Of a stretch of DNA of 64,000 nt, positions 7,264-16,456 are shown one piece after another. The stretch is from assembly GCA_963746265.1 (NCBI GenBank), contig CAVVAM010000010.1, positions 1-64,000 on the forward strand, read 5' to 3'. The notes under the pieces are model-generated. The model was not told where the DNA came from. It worked only from the letters and a program-made list of their open reading frames with translations, and ran no database searches. Source of the stretch: Ilumatobacter sp963746265 (GTDB lineage Bacteria > Actinomycetota > Acidimicrobiia > Acidimicrobiales > Ilumatobacteraceae). Within the stretch, counting starts at the first letter, position 1. Each line of letters begins with the position of its first letter. Position numbers and translations under genes: made by a program.

Positions 7264-8661
7264 TCAGACGTCCGGTGACGACTCGTCGGTTGCCGGCACC
7301 CTGCCGGATCGGATTGCTGCCTCGTGGGCGGCGTGGTCGCGTTCGTTGAGATCGGCGTACTGGTCGGCGAACGAAGCGATGATGTGGTCGATGGTCTCGT
7401 CATCGCCGAGATAGCCGGTGATCGCCGCTGCGTCACCGGTGCGGGCGTGGGCGAGGGCGAGCGTCCCGCCGCACAGCTCGGCGTAGCGCCCCAGCCGGTT
7501 CGGGCCCATCTCCTCGACGACGGCCGAGCCCTTCCCGTCCCACAGTTGCCTGAAGTAGAAGTCGACGGCGGCGCCGTCGGGGCGGTGGTAGCGCGACCAG
7601 CCGAGCAAGATGTCACCCGCCGTTTGAAGGAGGCGTTGACCCTGGACGACGCGCTCGCCTGCCTGCTCGTACTCGCTCGGCCCGCAATACGGTTCCAGCA
7701 CCGACGCGGTCGCTTCCTTGAACTGCATGAACAACGGCGTGCCGAGGTCGCACTGGAGGAGGACGATGAGGCATCGTGTGCCCACGCTGCCGACGCCGAC
7801 GATCTTGTGGGCGATGTCGACGAAGCGGTAGCGGTCGAGCACCGCCGCGCGATGAGGCGGGAGCGTTGCCCGGTACCGCGCGAAGAACTCTGCGATCCGC
7901 TCCCTGCCGTGGTCGGAAATGAGATCGTCGACCCGTATGACGACCGGTGGCCGGGACACGATCCGATGGTGCCCGTCGATGACTTCGGTGACCTTGTCGA
8001 GGGCTCGCAGGCTGTTCTTCCGTGCCGCCTTGTCGATCGTCGCCTGTGCTCGCTTGCGCAACTTCTTGTCCGAGTCGGCGATGAACGCCTCGACGTCGAT
8101 CCGGAAGTAGTGCACGTCGAGCGGACTCAGCTCGAGAGTGCGGGCCAGCGTTGTCCGGTACCCACGGACCGAAGCGCGAGTCGCCTTCGAGATCTGCTCG
8201 GAGCTGAGTCCCCGGTTCCGTCCGGCGATCGTCACGCTGGCCGCCAACCGCTTGAGATCCCACTCGAACGGGCCGGGAAGGGTCTCGTCGAAGTCGTTCA
8301 GGTCGAAGACCAGCCGGCGGTCGGGACCGTTGAAGAGGCCGAAGTTGGAGAGGTGCGCATCACCGCACAACTGCACGCGGAGGTCGCTCGTCGACGTCCG
8401 TGACAGATCCGCGGCCATGATCGCGGCGGCGCCCCGGTAGAACGTGAATGGGGTGACGCGCATGCGACCGTGGCGGATCGGCACCAGTTCCTGGAGCCGG
8501 TTCGCGTCCTGCGAGGTCAACAGGTCGATCGGATCAGGTCGACCGGCTGCAGCGCCGATGTCGGCATGCGCTTCGAGTGGCACCGCCGCCCGACGATCCC
8601 GTCCTGCCGCGACTCGGTCTCGGACCGCCTGCGGTCGGGTGTCCTCGTCTACTGTCGTCAT
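7264..8661 (-). CDS. DUF2252 family protein
   Basis: 465-aa protein with the DUF2252 hallmarks: RMRVTPFTFYRGAA near residue 60, QLCGDAHLSNFG near 100 and FDLNDFDETLPGPFEWDLKR near 120-138. These kinase-like motifs (HxxN and D) resemble aminoglycoside-phosphotransferase-type catalytic loops, but the biochemical role of the family is not established. ATG at 8659-8661 is chosen because the sequence upstream is low-complexity and has no family match. It stands alone, convergent with the mobile module. Confidence 0.9.
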   Translation of the reverse strand: MTTVDEDTRPQAVRDRVAAGRDRRAAVPLEAHADIGAAAGRPDPIDLLTSQDANRLQELVPIRHGRMRVTPFTFYRGAAAIMAADLSRTSTSDLRVQLCGDAHLSNFGLFNGPDRRLVFDLNDFDETLPGPFEWDLKRLAASVTIAGRNRGLSSEQISKATRASVRGYRTTLARTLELSPLDVHYFRIDVEAFIADSDKKLRKRAQATIDKAARKNSLRALDKVTEVIDGHHRIVSRPPVVIRVDDLISDHGRERIAEFFARYRATLPPHRAAVLDRYRFVDIAHKIVGVGSVGTRCLIVLLQCDLGTPLFMQFKEATASVLEPYCGPSEYEQAGERVVQGQRLLQTAGDILLGWSRYHRPDGAAVDFYFRQLWDGKGSAVVEEMGPNRLGRYAELCGGTLALAHARTGDAAAITGYLGDDETIDHIIASFADQYADLNERDHAAHEAAIRSGRVPATDESSPDV

Positions 8662-9058
8662 CTCGTCCTCGCTGACTCTGTTGTTTCGTGGAAACGCGGA
8701 ACCGTCGTGAGTCGGTGCCACTCGTGAACCGATCAGTGGCCTGTCGTGACGCTGGACCTCCGATGGGCGGCCGATCACGAGTCGCTGTCTCGCCGGGGCT
8801 GCGACGTGGACGTGGTCGATCGTGCCCATGCATTGCCGTTCGGAGCTATTCAGTTTCGGCGCAACTCTCGGTTGGGCGGTTGCGTGTCGGTGACCTCGCT
8901 GATCGGCTCGATGCGCGCGACCGTCGTCGTGCCTCGCGAGCCGGCGGGACCTTCGCCATCACCGACATCGCCGACGACCGACGGACCCACCGGGACGAGC
9001 GACGACACCCCGCACGAAGTGCAGCCGCTCCGAGTTCTCGTCGACGCCGTGGGCCACC
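8662..9058. other. Intergenic stretch between DUF2252 and a small membrane protein
   Basis: About 400 bases with open frames on both strands but none with a family pattern. It contains TATTCAG at 8847-8853 in the context GCTATTCAGTTTCGGC, a motif that recurs near 10133 and 10208. Confidence 0.4.
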
Positions 9059-9235
9059 GTGACCGCTCGGTCGAACGTCCGCGTGGTGTTGCCGATCGGC
9101 ATCCTCCTCGTGCTGAACCTGATCACGCTCGCCGTGTTCGCGGCGTCGGCACTGACCGCCCGGATCGCCGAACGCGGCGTTCCGCTCGTGGATGCGGGCG
9201 GTGATGTCGACGAGCCTGGCGACCCGGGATCGTGA
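9059..9235 (+). CDS. Small single-pass membrane protein, hypothetical
   Basis: 58-aa frame starting at GTG 9059 (MTARSNVRVVLPIG) with one hydrophobic helix at about 10-30 (LPIGILLVLNLITLAVFAAS) and a short acidic tail ending GDPGS. No family recognised. The ribosome site is weak, so the start is uncertain. Upstream codons in the same frame are Arg/His-rich and unlike coding sequence. It converges with the following lipoprotein gene, with 6 bases between stops. Confidence 0.45.
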   Translation: MTARSNVRVVLPIGILLVLNLITLAVFAASALTARIAERGVPLVDAGGDVDEPGDPGS

Positions 9236-9241
9236 TCCTGG

Positions 9242-10060
9242 TCAGAGCCTGATGTACAAGACCTGTTGCAGCGCTGACTCGAGCTGCTCGCTTCGATGCA
9301 GCACGGTGCGATTCGAGGAGTCGATGAGCTCGCCCTGCTGGGGCTCGTTCGGTTCCACGCGGAGGCCGACGTTCGTCTCCAGAGCGCCGCGCAGGCCTGC
9401 GACGGCCATGCCGAGGTCGTTCAGCTGCCGTCGATCGGACTCGTCGGGGAGCTCGGTCGCGAGGGCCGTAGCCCTTCCTTCGAGATCGATGAGCTGGTTC
9501 CGGGCAGCGGCGAACGTCGATTGCAGCATCGCCGGGTTGCTCGTCTGAAGGATCGACAGCACGGCGCTGTCGTGAACCGAACGGCACTCCCGGACGATGT
9601 CGTCGAGACGCCGTTGGTGCGTGGTGCGCTGCTGGTCCCGTCGGCGTGTCCGGCGTGACGCGAGCAACGCCGCCCCGATCACGATGGCGAGGACCACCAG
9701 ACCGACCACGATGAGCAGCGTCCACTCCTCAGTGGTCAGGCCCTCGTCATCTTCGGGGACCGATGCCTCGGGTGCGGGCTCCTCGGGTGCGGGCTCCTCG
9801 GGTGCGGGCTCCTCGGGTGCCGGCTCCTCGGGTGCCGGCTCCTCGGGTGCGGGCTCCTCGGGTGCGGGCTCCTCGGGTGCCGGCTCCTCAGCGGGAGGAG
9901 CAGTCACGGTCGGCCGGCTTCCCTCGGGGAGCGTGACATCGAGACTCGTGAGGGGGGACGTACCGTCACCGCTGCAGGCGACGGTGGCAGACGCACCGAT
10001 CAGCACCACCGCCATCGGTCGCCACCATCGCAACGTGGTGATTGCTGCACCGAACCGCAT
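9242..10060 (-). CDS. Repeat-bearing lipoprotein with membrane helix and helical domain
   Basis: 272-aa protein. A signal peptide ends in the lipobox ATVACSG (Cys about 29). A Pro/Glu/Ala linker follows, built of about nine EEPAP repeats (residues about 57-99). A second hydrophobic helix (WTLLIVVGLVVLAIVIGAAL) leads into a basic stop and a predominantly helical C-terminal domain of about 130 residues. The same order (lipobox, Pro-rich repeat, helix, helical domain with DLEGRA and GLRGALETNVGLR) is seen in the protein encoded at 52383-53225, so the two are paralogues. Function unknown. Predicted to span the periplasm-like space with its helical domain cytoplasmic. Confidence 0.8.
   Translation of the reverse strand: MRFGAAITTLRWWRPMAVVLIGASATVACSGDGTSPLTSLDVTLPEGSRPTVTAPPAEEPAPEEPAPEEPAPEEPAPEEPAPEEPAPEEPAPEEPAPEASVPEDDEGLTTEEWTLLIVVGLVVLAIVIGAALLASRRTRRRDQQRTTHQRRLDDIVRECRSVHDSAVLSILQTSNPAMLQSTFAAARNQLIDLEGRATALATELPDESDRRQLNDLGMAVAGLRGALETNVGLRVEPNEPQQGELIDSSNRTVLHRSEQLESALQQVLYIRL
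9764..9892. repeat. 15-bp tandem repeat inside the lipoprotein gene
   Basis: About eight to nine direct copies of GGCTCCTCGGGTGCG with single G/C variants, encoding the EEPAP repeat on the minus strand. The variants sit at one position per unit, which points to slippage-driven expansion that kept the reading frame. Confidence 0.9.
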
Positions 10061-10393
10061 GAGATCCTCCTCGTGCCCCGTCGCTCGTTCACGGGACGAC
10101 TGCTGACGCTACGGATCGCGGGGGCAGCGAGATATTCAGTATCCGCACGATCGTCACCGATCTCGCGCCCGGCGGAGCGAGCGGCATCGATCGAGGCGAA
10201 TCTGAATAGCGAGGTGCTGTGCCGCGGGGTCTGATGACGGGACACTCCCGAACACCCCGGAGCAGCTCGACAGCCGCGAGCGGCGGCTTCTAACTCGGAG
10301 GGCCGACGCGACCATGGGAACCAGCCGGGCCGTGCACGGCGACGATCGCCCGCCCACGGACCCCGACCACGACACAACCCCACAGACCGCGCG
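10061..10393. other. Divergent intergenic region with an inverted TATTCAG pair
   Basis: No gene seen. It separates a minus-strand lipoprotein gene from a plus-strand membrane gene. It holds TATTCAG on the plus strand at 10133-10139 (ATATTCAGTATCCGC) and on the minus strand at 10208-10202 (CTATTCAGATTCGCC). A third copy with similar flanks lies at 8847. AT-rich islands like these stand out in this GC-rich sequence and could be promoter or operator elements. Confidence 0.35.
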
Positions 10394-11089
10394 ATGAAGG
10401 AGCTCGGTCGTTCGGGGACGGCACTGCGGTCCGTCGAAGCCGCTGCGCTCGCCGGTCTCGGCCACGCGGCGATCTTCCTGGTCGCCCGCGGGCTGCTGTT
10501 GGGAGCGCCGGCACCCGACGACCCGGCCGTCGGGGAGTGGTATGCGAGCGCGTCGAACCAACGAGCGATGATCACATCGCTCAACCTCGTCGCGATCGGC
10601 TGCATCGCGTTCCTCTGGTTCGTCGCGGTCATCCGCCGACGAGTCGGACTCCGCGAGAACCGCTTCTTCGGCACCGTGTTCCTCGGGAGTGCGCTGCTCA
10701 CGGCAGCGGTCTGGCTGACGGGAACGCTGTTGTTCACGACACCGGCCATCGACGCCTTCCGGTTCGGGACGCTGCAGACGACGCAGAGCGTGTCGGGCTG
10801 GCAGGCCGCCGGCTTCGCCGCGCTGACGATCGTCGCGATCAGAGTCGAGGCCGTCTTCATCATCTCGGCGACGACCGTCGCCCGGCTCTCCGGTGCCTTC
10901 CCACGGGTTGTCGTCATCGGCGGCTACGCCGCTGGTCTGGTGCTCCTGCTCGCGCCGCTGCCCAGCGAGGCCCTGGCGATGGTCTTCCCGGCCTGGGAGA
11001 TTGCGGTGAGCTGTGCGCTCCTCGTCCGACGACGGCAGTTCGAACACGCACTGTCCCAGCACATGGAGGAACCGATCGCGGATGCATAG
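10394..11089 (+). CDS. Multi-pass membrane protein, hypothetical
   Basis: 231-aa protein with about six hydrophobic helices, among them SLNLVAIGCIAFLWFVAVI, FFGTVFLGSALLTAAVWLTG and VVVIGGYAAGLVLLLAPL. It begins with a short basic segment and ends in an acidic tail. The pattern resembles small integral membrane proteins of the DUF4386 kind, but no diagnostic motif is certain. Its stop overlaps the start of the DedA gene by 8 bases, so the two are probably co-translated. Confidence 0.7.
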   Translation: MKELGRSGTALRSVEAAALAGLGHAAIFLVARGLLLGAPAPDDPAVGEWYASASNQRAMITSLNLVAIGCIAFLWFVAVIRRRVGLRENRFFGTVFLGSALLTAAVWLTGTLLFTTPAIDAFRFGTLQTTQSVSGWQAAGFAALTIVAIRVEAVFIISATTVARLSGAFPRVVVIGGYAAGLVLLLAPLPSEALAMVFPAWEIAVSCALLVRRRQFEHALSQHMEEPIADA

Positions 11090-11795
11090 CCCAGGGACGT
11101 CACACCATCGAGTCCGCTTCCGTTGGATCGTCGTCGCCGTCCTGTCGATCGTCGTGGTCGCGTGGCTCGCCTCGGCCATCGCCGGCTCGATCGTCGACAT
11201 CGATGTCGAGGGATTGGCCCACCCGTACGCCGTGATCTTCGGATTCGTCGTGTTCGACGCCCTCATCCCGGTGTTCCCGAGCGAATCGCTGCTCAACGCG
11301 GCGTCGACCCTCGCGGTCCAGGACGGATCCGACATCTCGATTTGGCGGCTGATCGTCGCCGGGTCGCTCGGCGCGATCATCGGTGACTCGCTGCTCTACT
11401 GGCTCTCACGGACCGTGCTGCGCAGCTTCATCTCTGCTCGGGTCGAACAGGTGCAGGCGAACGCGAAGGTGGCCCAGACCCTGGAGGTGCTCAACGGCCA
11501 GGCTCCGCAGCTGATCCTGTTCGGACGGTTCGTGCCGGGGATGAGGTTCGTGGTCGGTGCGACGATGGGGTTGACCCGGTACCCGTACGCTCGCTTCCTG
11601 CTCTGGGACGCGATCGGCAGTACGGCGTGGGCGGCCTTCGCGTGCATCTCGTCAGCACTCGTCGCGACCGTGATCTACGACCAGCCGGTGCTGTCGATGC
11701 TCGTCTCGATCGTCCTGACGACCGCACTGCTGGGCATGTTCTACCGGTCTCTCAAGAAGGGCTGGGCCGATCAGCAGATGACGCCCGCGACGTGA
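11082..11795 (+). CDS. DedA/SNARE-associated family membrane protein
   Basis: 237-aa polytopic membrane protein with the DedA signature: PVFPSESLLNAASTL near 60, GSLGAIIGDSLLYWLSR near 90, and the conserved LILFGRFVPGMRFV near 142-155, then GSTAWAAF. DedA proteins are half-transporters; members move undecaprenyl phosphate or other lipids and support membrane homeostasis. ATG 11082 lies inside the end of the upstream membrane gene and places a basic segment before the first helix. Coupling to that gene suggests a shared membrane role. Confidence 0.9.
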   Translation: MHSPGTSHHRVRFRWIVVAVLSIVVVAWLASAIAGSIVDIDVEGLAHPYAVIFGFVVFDALIPVFPSESLLNAASTLAVQDGSDISIWRLIVAGSLGAIIGDSLLYWLSRTVLRSFISARVEQVQANAKVAQTLEVLNGQAPQLILFGRFVPGMRFVVGATMGLTRYPYARFLLWDAIGSTAWAAFACISSALVATVIYDQPVLSMLVSIVLTTALLGMFYRSLKKGWADQQMTPAT

Positions 11796-11850
11796 GCCAG
11801 TGCGGCTTCGGATCCGTCACCGAGCGGCGTGATCACCCGACCGGTGACCG

Positions 11851-13533
11851 TCACTCGATGCCGTCGGGCTGTCCGCCGAGCTCGCCATCCCGGAACGCAT
11901 CGACGCCGTCATCGGTCTCGAGGAAGTAGCGATCAGCGAATGCGGCGACGGCGTCGGCCCGCTCGAGCTGGGCGAGGACATCCGTCTTGAGACGTGCGAC
12001 GGCGACCGTGATGCCACGGCCGTGGAGCTCGGTGACGTACGCCGTGAACGCGTCGATCGCGGTGACATCGATGTCGGTGATGGCCTCCGCGGAGATCAGG
12101 ACCGCTGTCGGGGGCGGGTCGACGTCGACGAGCAACCCGTCGATTCGCTCGATCAGCCCATCGACGTTGGCGAAGAACAGCGGGGCGTCGAACCGGCAGA
12201 CGACGAGCCCCGGAGTCGTCTCGCTGCCCGGGTGCTCGTCGACGTCGCTGTACCGATCCGAACCGGGAACGCGTCCGAGGACGGAGCTGTTCGGGTGCAT
12301 CGCCCGCCGGGCGACGTCGAGGAGCGAGGCCAGCACTGCGATGCCGACGCCGATCAGCATGCCGAACACCAGTACACCGGCCGTCGTGATCGCGGCGAAC
12401 GTGAAGTCGGACCGCTTGACCGCGTACAGGCGGCGGAATCCTGCGATGTCGACCAAGCCGATGCCGACGACGATCACGATCCCGGCGAGCGTGGACGTCG
12501 GGAGGATCTCGAACGGACGCGTGAGCACGAGCAACGTGATCAGGACGAGCATCGCCCCCACCCAGTTGCTCATCTGGGATCGGGCACCGGAATCGGCTGC
12601 CGTGAAGCTGCGGGACTGACTCCCGTTCACGGAGAAGCCCTGGAGCAGGCCGGCGCCGAGGTTGGCGGCTGCCAGGCCGAAGAACTCGGCATCCGGATCG
12701 ATCTCGTACCCCTCACGCTGTGCGACGGCCTTGACCGTTGCGATGCTGTCGACGTAGGCGAGCAACCCGATCGCCACGGCGGGGAGCAGGAGCGCGTACA
12801 GATCGTCGATCGAGAGACCACCGAACGACGGGGTGGGCAGCCCTCCGTCGATCTCACCGACGACGCTCACCCCGCGACCGTCGAGGTCGAAGACGGCAGT
12901 GGCGAGGATCGCGAGCACGACGGCGACGAGGTACCCCGGTGCCTTCGGCGCCAGTCGGCGCAGGATCAGCAGCAACACGATCGTCGTCCCACCGACGGCC
13001 GCGTCCCAACGGTTGAGGTCGCCGAGATTCCGGACCACTGCACCCACCTTGGTGTGGTAGTCCGACGCCGTCACGTCGATGCCGAGCAGATCATCGAGCT
13101 GCCCGGCGATGATCACGAGCGCTGACCCGGTGATGTAGCCGATCAGCACCGGCACGCTCAACAGTCGGACGACCGCGCCCAGGCGGAGCAGCCCACCGAT
13201 CACCAGCACCGCGCCGGTGAGGAGCGCGAGGACGGCCGCCAGCGTGAGGTAGAGCTCCGGGTCGCCGGCCGCGAGCGGGGTGATCGTCGTCGCCACCAAG
13301 GTCGCCACCGTCGCCTCGGGCCCCACGTTGAGGTGCCGCGACGTGCCGAACACCCCGTAGAGCGCCAGCGCGCCGAGCGCGGCGTACAGGCCGTGGACCG
13401 CCGGGAGACCGGCCAGCTGGGAGTACGCGAGCGCCTGGGGAACGAGCAGCGCCCACACCGTGACCCCGGCGATGGCATCCTTCGGGACCGACGACCGGCG
13501 GTAGCCGGCCAGCCAGCCGAGAGGTCTGTTCAC
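11851..13533 (-). CDS. SulP-family anion transporter with STAS domain
   Basis: 560-aa protein. The signature AGVTVWALLVPQALAYSQLAGLP at residues 23-45 is typical of SulP. It is followed by about a dozen membrane helices to about residue 430, then a STAS domain (about 445-545) with VVCRFDAPLFFANVDGL and ITDIDVTAIDAF. SulP members carry sulfate, bicarbonate or other anions; the substrate is not predictable here. It begins at GTG 13533, overlapping the stop of the upstream membrane gene (GTGA), so the two form an operon. Confidence 0.93.
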   Translation of the reverse strand: MNRPLGWLAGYRRSSVPKDAIAGVTVWALLVPQALAYSQLAGLPAVHGLYAALGALALYGVFGTSRHLNVGPEATVATLVATTITPLAAGDPELYLTLAAVLALLTGAVLVIGGLLRLGAVVRLLSVPVLIGYITGSALVIIAGQLDDLLGIDVTASDYHTKVGAVVRNLGDLNRWDAAVGGTTIVLLLILRRLAPKAPGYLVAVVLAILATAVFDLDGRGVSVVGEIDGGLPTPSFGGLSIDDLYALLLPAVAIGLLAYVDSIATVKAVAQREGYEIDPDAEFFGLAAANLGAGLLQGFSVNGSQSRSFTAADSGARSQMSNWVGAMLVLITLLVLTRPFEILPTSTLAGIVIVVGIGLVDIAGFRRLYAVKRSDFTFAAITTAGVLVFGMLIGVGIAVLASLLDVARRAMHPNSSVLGRVPGSDRYSDVDEHPGSETTPGLVVCRFDAPLFFANVDGLIERIDGLLVDVDPPPTAVLISAEAITDIDVTAIDAFTAYVTELHGRGITVAVARLKTDVLAQLERADAVAAFADRYFLETDDGVDAFRDGELGGQPDGIE

Positions 13534-14717
13534 GTCGTGGGCGTGAGCCGGTCGAGCTCAGCGGCCGACTCGGCGTGGACTCGCGCTCGCAGAACAACGA
13601 CTGCAGCGATGATCAGGGCGACGAGGGTGAGTCCGGTCGCCCAGCCGTCGAAGACCCGACCCGGGCTCCACACCCAGAGCAGCAACAGCAGCACGGCCGT
13701 AGCGGCTGCCACCACGCCGCTCGACGCACCGAGTGCCGGCGTGAGCGTCCGGCGCGCGGTGACGGCCCGGCGATGGTCGCCGAGGAGCGACGCGAACAAC
13801 GCTATCAGCAGGCCGTAGATCAGTGCCGACCAGCCCATCTGGCGAAGCAGACCCGTGGCGACACCCGTCGTCACGTCGGCGACCGATCGGTTCGCCGGAT
13901 CTTGGACGATGGCGTCGACCAGCGCCCGCCGCGCGATCGCCTGCACCAGGAGGACCACGACCCCCACACCGGCGACGCTCCAGCCGACTCGTCCCAGCAT
14001 CTGCCGCCGACGTCCCCTGGCCGCGTACACCGCGACGGCGTACAGCGCCACGATCACGACGAACAGGAACCAGGAGAGGAAGTCGAGCACGCGCACCATC
14101 TGCTGAGCGGAGTCGAGCTCGCTCGACTCGAAGACCACGATCCGGCCGGCGTCTTCTGCGATCTGATCGAGCCGATCCGCCGAGATCCCGAGTGACTCGC
14201 CGACGTCGACGACCATCGGTCGCAGTTCCAACGCGACGACCCCGTCGGCGGTCGAGATGCCGGGTCGAGTCTCGTCACGGAGCACGGCGACGAGGGTCTC
14301 GTGCGCGGTGCGGTTGATCGACTCCCACCGTGCCTGGAAGCGGTCGGAGGCCAGGAGCCGTTCGACGCCGCCGGTCAGCGGATCACGAAGTGCACCGGCC
14401 ACTAGGCCTGCGAGCCCTCGGAGGTCCTCCGGGAGCCGCTCCTCGACCCCTGCCGTGACGTTCCCCTGCTCGTAGAGCGTGTCGACGAGGTACACCGCCA
14501 ATGCCTGTTGCACCTCGGGTTGTTCGACCAGCTCGGTGGAGAGATCGACCCACTCGTCCGTATCGAGCATCTGAGCTCGCGTCCACACGGTGAACACGGA
14601 CACGATCGCAAGGATCGTCGTCACCCAGACGAGGATGCTCGGCCATCGCGATGGCGACGGCCGAGCTCCTTCGTCGACGTCTCGGGGGGTCTCCGGCCGC
14701 TGCTCGCTCGCGTCCAT
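13530..14717 (-). CDS. Membrane protein with large extracytoplasmic domain, hypothetical
   Basis: 395-aa protein. One N-terminal helix (ILVWVTTILAIVSVFTVWTR, about 30-50) is followed by a roughly 170-residue soluble segment beginning DTDEWVDLSTELVEQPEVQ, then four more helices. This layout (helix, 'tDeWv...' segment, helix cluster) recurs in uncharacterised actinobacterial membrane proteins. ATG at 14715-14717 follows GGGAGGAACC, a strong ribosome site. It is translationally coupled to the SulP gene, so it may be an accessory of that transporter; this is inference from gene order. Confidence 0.75.
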   Translation of the reverse strand: MDASEQRPETPRDVDEGARPSPSRWPSILVWVTTILAIVSVFTVWTRAQMLDTDEWVDLSTELVEQPEVQQALAVYLVDTLYEQGNVTAGVEERLPEDLRGLAGLVAGALRDPLTGGVERLLASDRFQARWESINRTAHETLVAVLRDETRPGISTADGVVALELRPMVVDVGESLGISADRLDQIAEDAGRIVVFESSELDSAQQMVRVLDFLSWFLFVVIVALYAVAVYAARGRRRQMLGRVGWSVAGVGVVVLLVQAIARRALVDAIVQDPANRSVADVTTGVATGLLRQMGWSALIYGLLIALFASLLGDHRRAVTARRTLTPALGASSGVVAAATAVLLLLLWVWSPGRVFDGWATGLTLVALIIAAVVVLRARVHAESAAELDRLTPTT

Positions 14718-14743
14718 CACTGGTTCCTCCCGACGGTGCGCCG

Positions 14744-15976
14744 TCAGGCGATCAGCTCGAACTGGCCGGGCCGCCAGGTCTGGTCGAACCATGGTTCGAG
14801 CGGGCCGTAGAGGCGCAGGAGGATGAACCAGCCCTTCCCCTCCACGGTCTCGATCCAGTTCGCGTCCTTGCCGTCAGGCGCCGAGGGTCCGAAGTACAGG
14901 TCGACCGAACCGTCGTCGTTGTAGACGAGTGGGTCCCGCTTGTTGTTCTTGCTCGGATACGGCTGGCCGGTCTGCAGCTCGGAGCGGGTCTGGGGGTCGT
15001 AGACCACGACCGACCAGAAGTCCTTCGCCGGCGGGTCGGCGGGGATGTTCAAGCGGTAGGACTTCGATCCGTCGAGGTAGTCGCCGTCGCGGTCGACGGC
15101 GAGGAACGCGTACTGGGACCCGACGCCGACCATCTTCATCGCCATGGCCGGCGTGTTGATCGTCGCCAAGTAGAACATGTACGAGCGGGCGTCGAGGTTC
15201 GACCCACCGACCCCGTCGTCGATCAGCCATCGATAGTCGCCGCCGATGAAGCCGTTCTGCCAGTAGCTGCCGTCGTCGTAGAAGTACGCACCCTCGAGGC
15301 GCGGCTGGAACGAGAGCGCACGGGCGGTGGCGTTGCCAACCGCGACCGCCTGGACCAGGAGGTCGGTCCTGTGCTGATCGGGTGCGAACGGCTGTCCCTT
15401 CCGGATCCCGATGCTGGTGAACAGACCACGGGTCTCGGGGTCGATGAGTCCGATCGGCTCGCGATCGATCACGGAATGCACTTCCTCGTAGAAGGTGAAG
15501 TCGTTCGAGTGGACCGTGTTGAAGGAGACGCCCGTCCCCGAGATGAACTCCATGGCAGGCGGATCGCCGGCCCGGGAGAGCGGGTACACGCGGAGCCCCT
15601 CGCGGAACATCGCCGATGCCGCGTCCGGCTTCCCGTCGACGAGGAACCCGCGGAGGAGCAGCAGGTTCGTGTAGCTCGTCGAGGTCGCCGTGAAGTAGCC
15701 GTCGGGCACTTCGCCGTCGTAGTCGGGGGGCAGGATGAGGTACTTGCCGCCCTGCCCACGATCAGGGCCGGGGCCACCCATGTCGACCACGAAGCGGAAC
15801 CATGCGTCGTCGACCGTTCCCGGTCCGCACCCCGGTGGGATCTCGACGACCGTGGCGCCGTCGCGTTCGAGGTCGAACATCAGCGCGGCGTACACGGTGT
15901 CGGTGTTGCCGGTCAGGAACAGCGGGTTCGAGTCCATCAACCCGTCGAAGATCACGCACTGGTTGGAGGCCGCGCG
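14744..15976 (-). pseudogene. DUF1254/DUF1214 protein, N-terminus deleted
   Basis: About 410 codons match the DUF1254-plus-DUF1214 layout: NPLFLTGNTDTVYAALMF, GGKYLILPPDYDGEVPDGYF, LLLRGFLVDGKPDAA, then the C-terminal SYWQNGFIGGDYRW and DFWSVVVYDPQTRSELQT typical of DUF1214. It ends normally at 14744. Upstream of about 15976 the frame no longer resembles the family and instead lies antisense to an arylsulfatase C-terminus. The usual first hundred or so residues, including start and any signal peptide, are missing, so this is a 5'-truncated remnant. Confidence 0.85.
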
Positions 15977-16456
15977 GCAGAGGTCGACGTCCCGCCCAGC
16001 GGCACCAACGGTGTGATCATCGCCCAGGGCGGACGGTTCGGAGGCTGGTCGCTCTACGTGCACGACGGCGCCGCGACGTTCTGCTACAACACGCTCGGCA
16101 TCCAGTGGTTCACGATCACCGCCGACCAGCCGGTCCCGGCCGGGAACCACCAGTTGCGCGTCGAGTTCGCGTACGACGGAGGTGGCCTCGCCAAGGGCGG
16201 CGACGTCACCTTGTACTACGACGGCACCGCGGTCGGCTCGGGCCGGGTCGAGCACACCCAGCCGCTGATCTTCTCGGCGGACGAGACGACCGACATCGGC
16301 TACGAGTCGGGCACGACGGTCTCACCCGACTACACCACCGAGACGAGTCGGTTCAAGGGCAAGATCCATTGGGTCCAGCTCGATCTCGGCGACGACGATC
16401 ACGATCACTTCATCGATCCGGACGAGCGTCTCCGGGTCGCGATGTCGCGCCAGTAG
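15977..16456 (+). pseudogene. Arylsulfatase, C-terminal fragment only
   Basis: About 159 codons correspond to the C-terminal beta domain of AtsA-type sulfatases: AEVDVPPSGTNGVIIAQGG, FGGWSLYVHDG, VRVEF-like strand LRVEFAYDGGGLAKGG, and LYYDGTAVGSGRVEHTQP, then a stop at 16454-16456. The catalytic N-terminal domain with the formylglycine CxPxR site is absent. The fragment abuts the beheaded DUF1254 gene head to head at about 15976, so both lost their 5' ends in one event. Confidence 0.85.

Noticed and set aside
14651..15976. Long plus-strand frame continuous with the arylsulfatase C-terminus
   Set aside because: Only the part after 15977 resembles a protein family; the earlier part is antisense to the DUF1254 gene.
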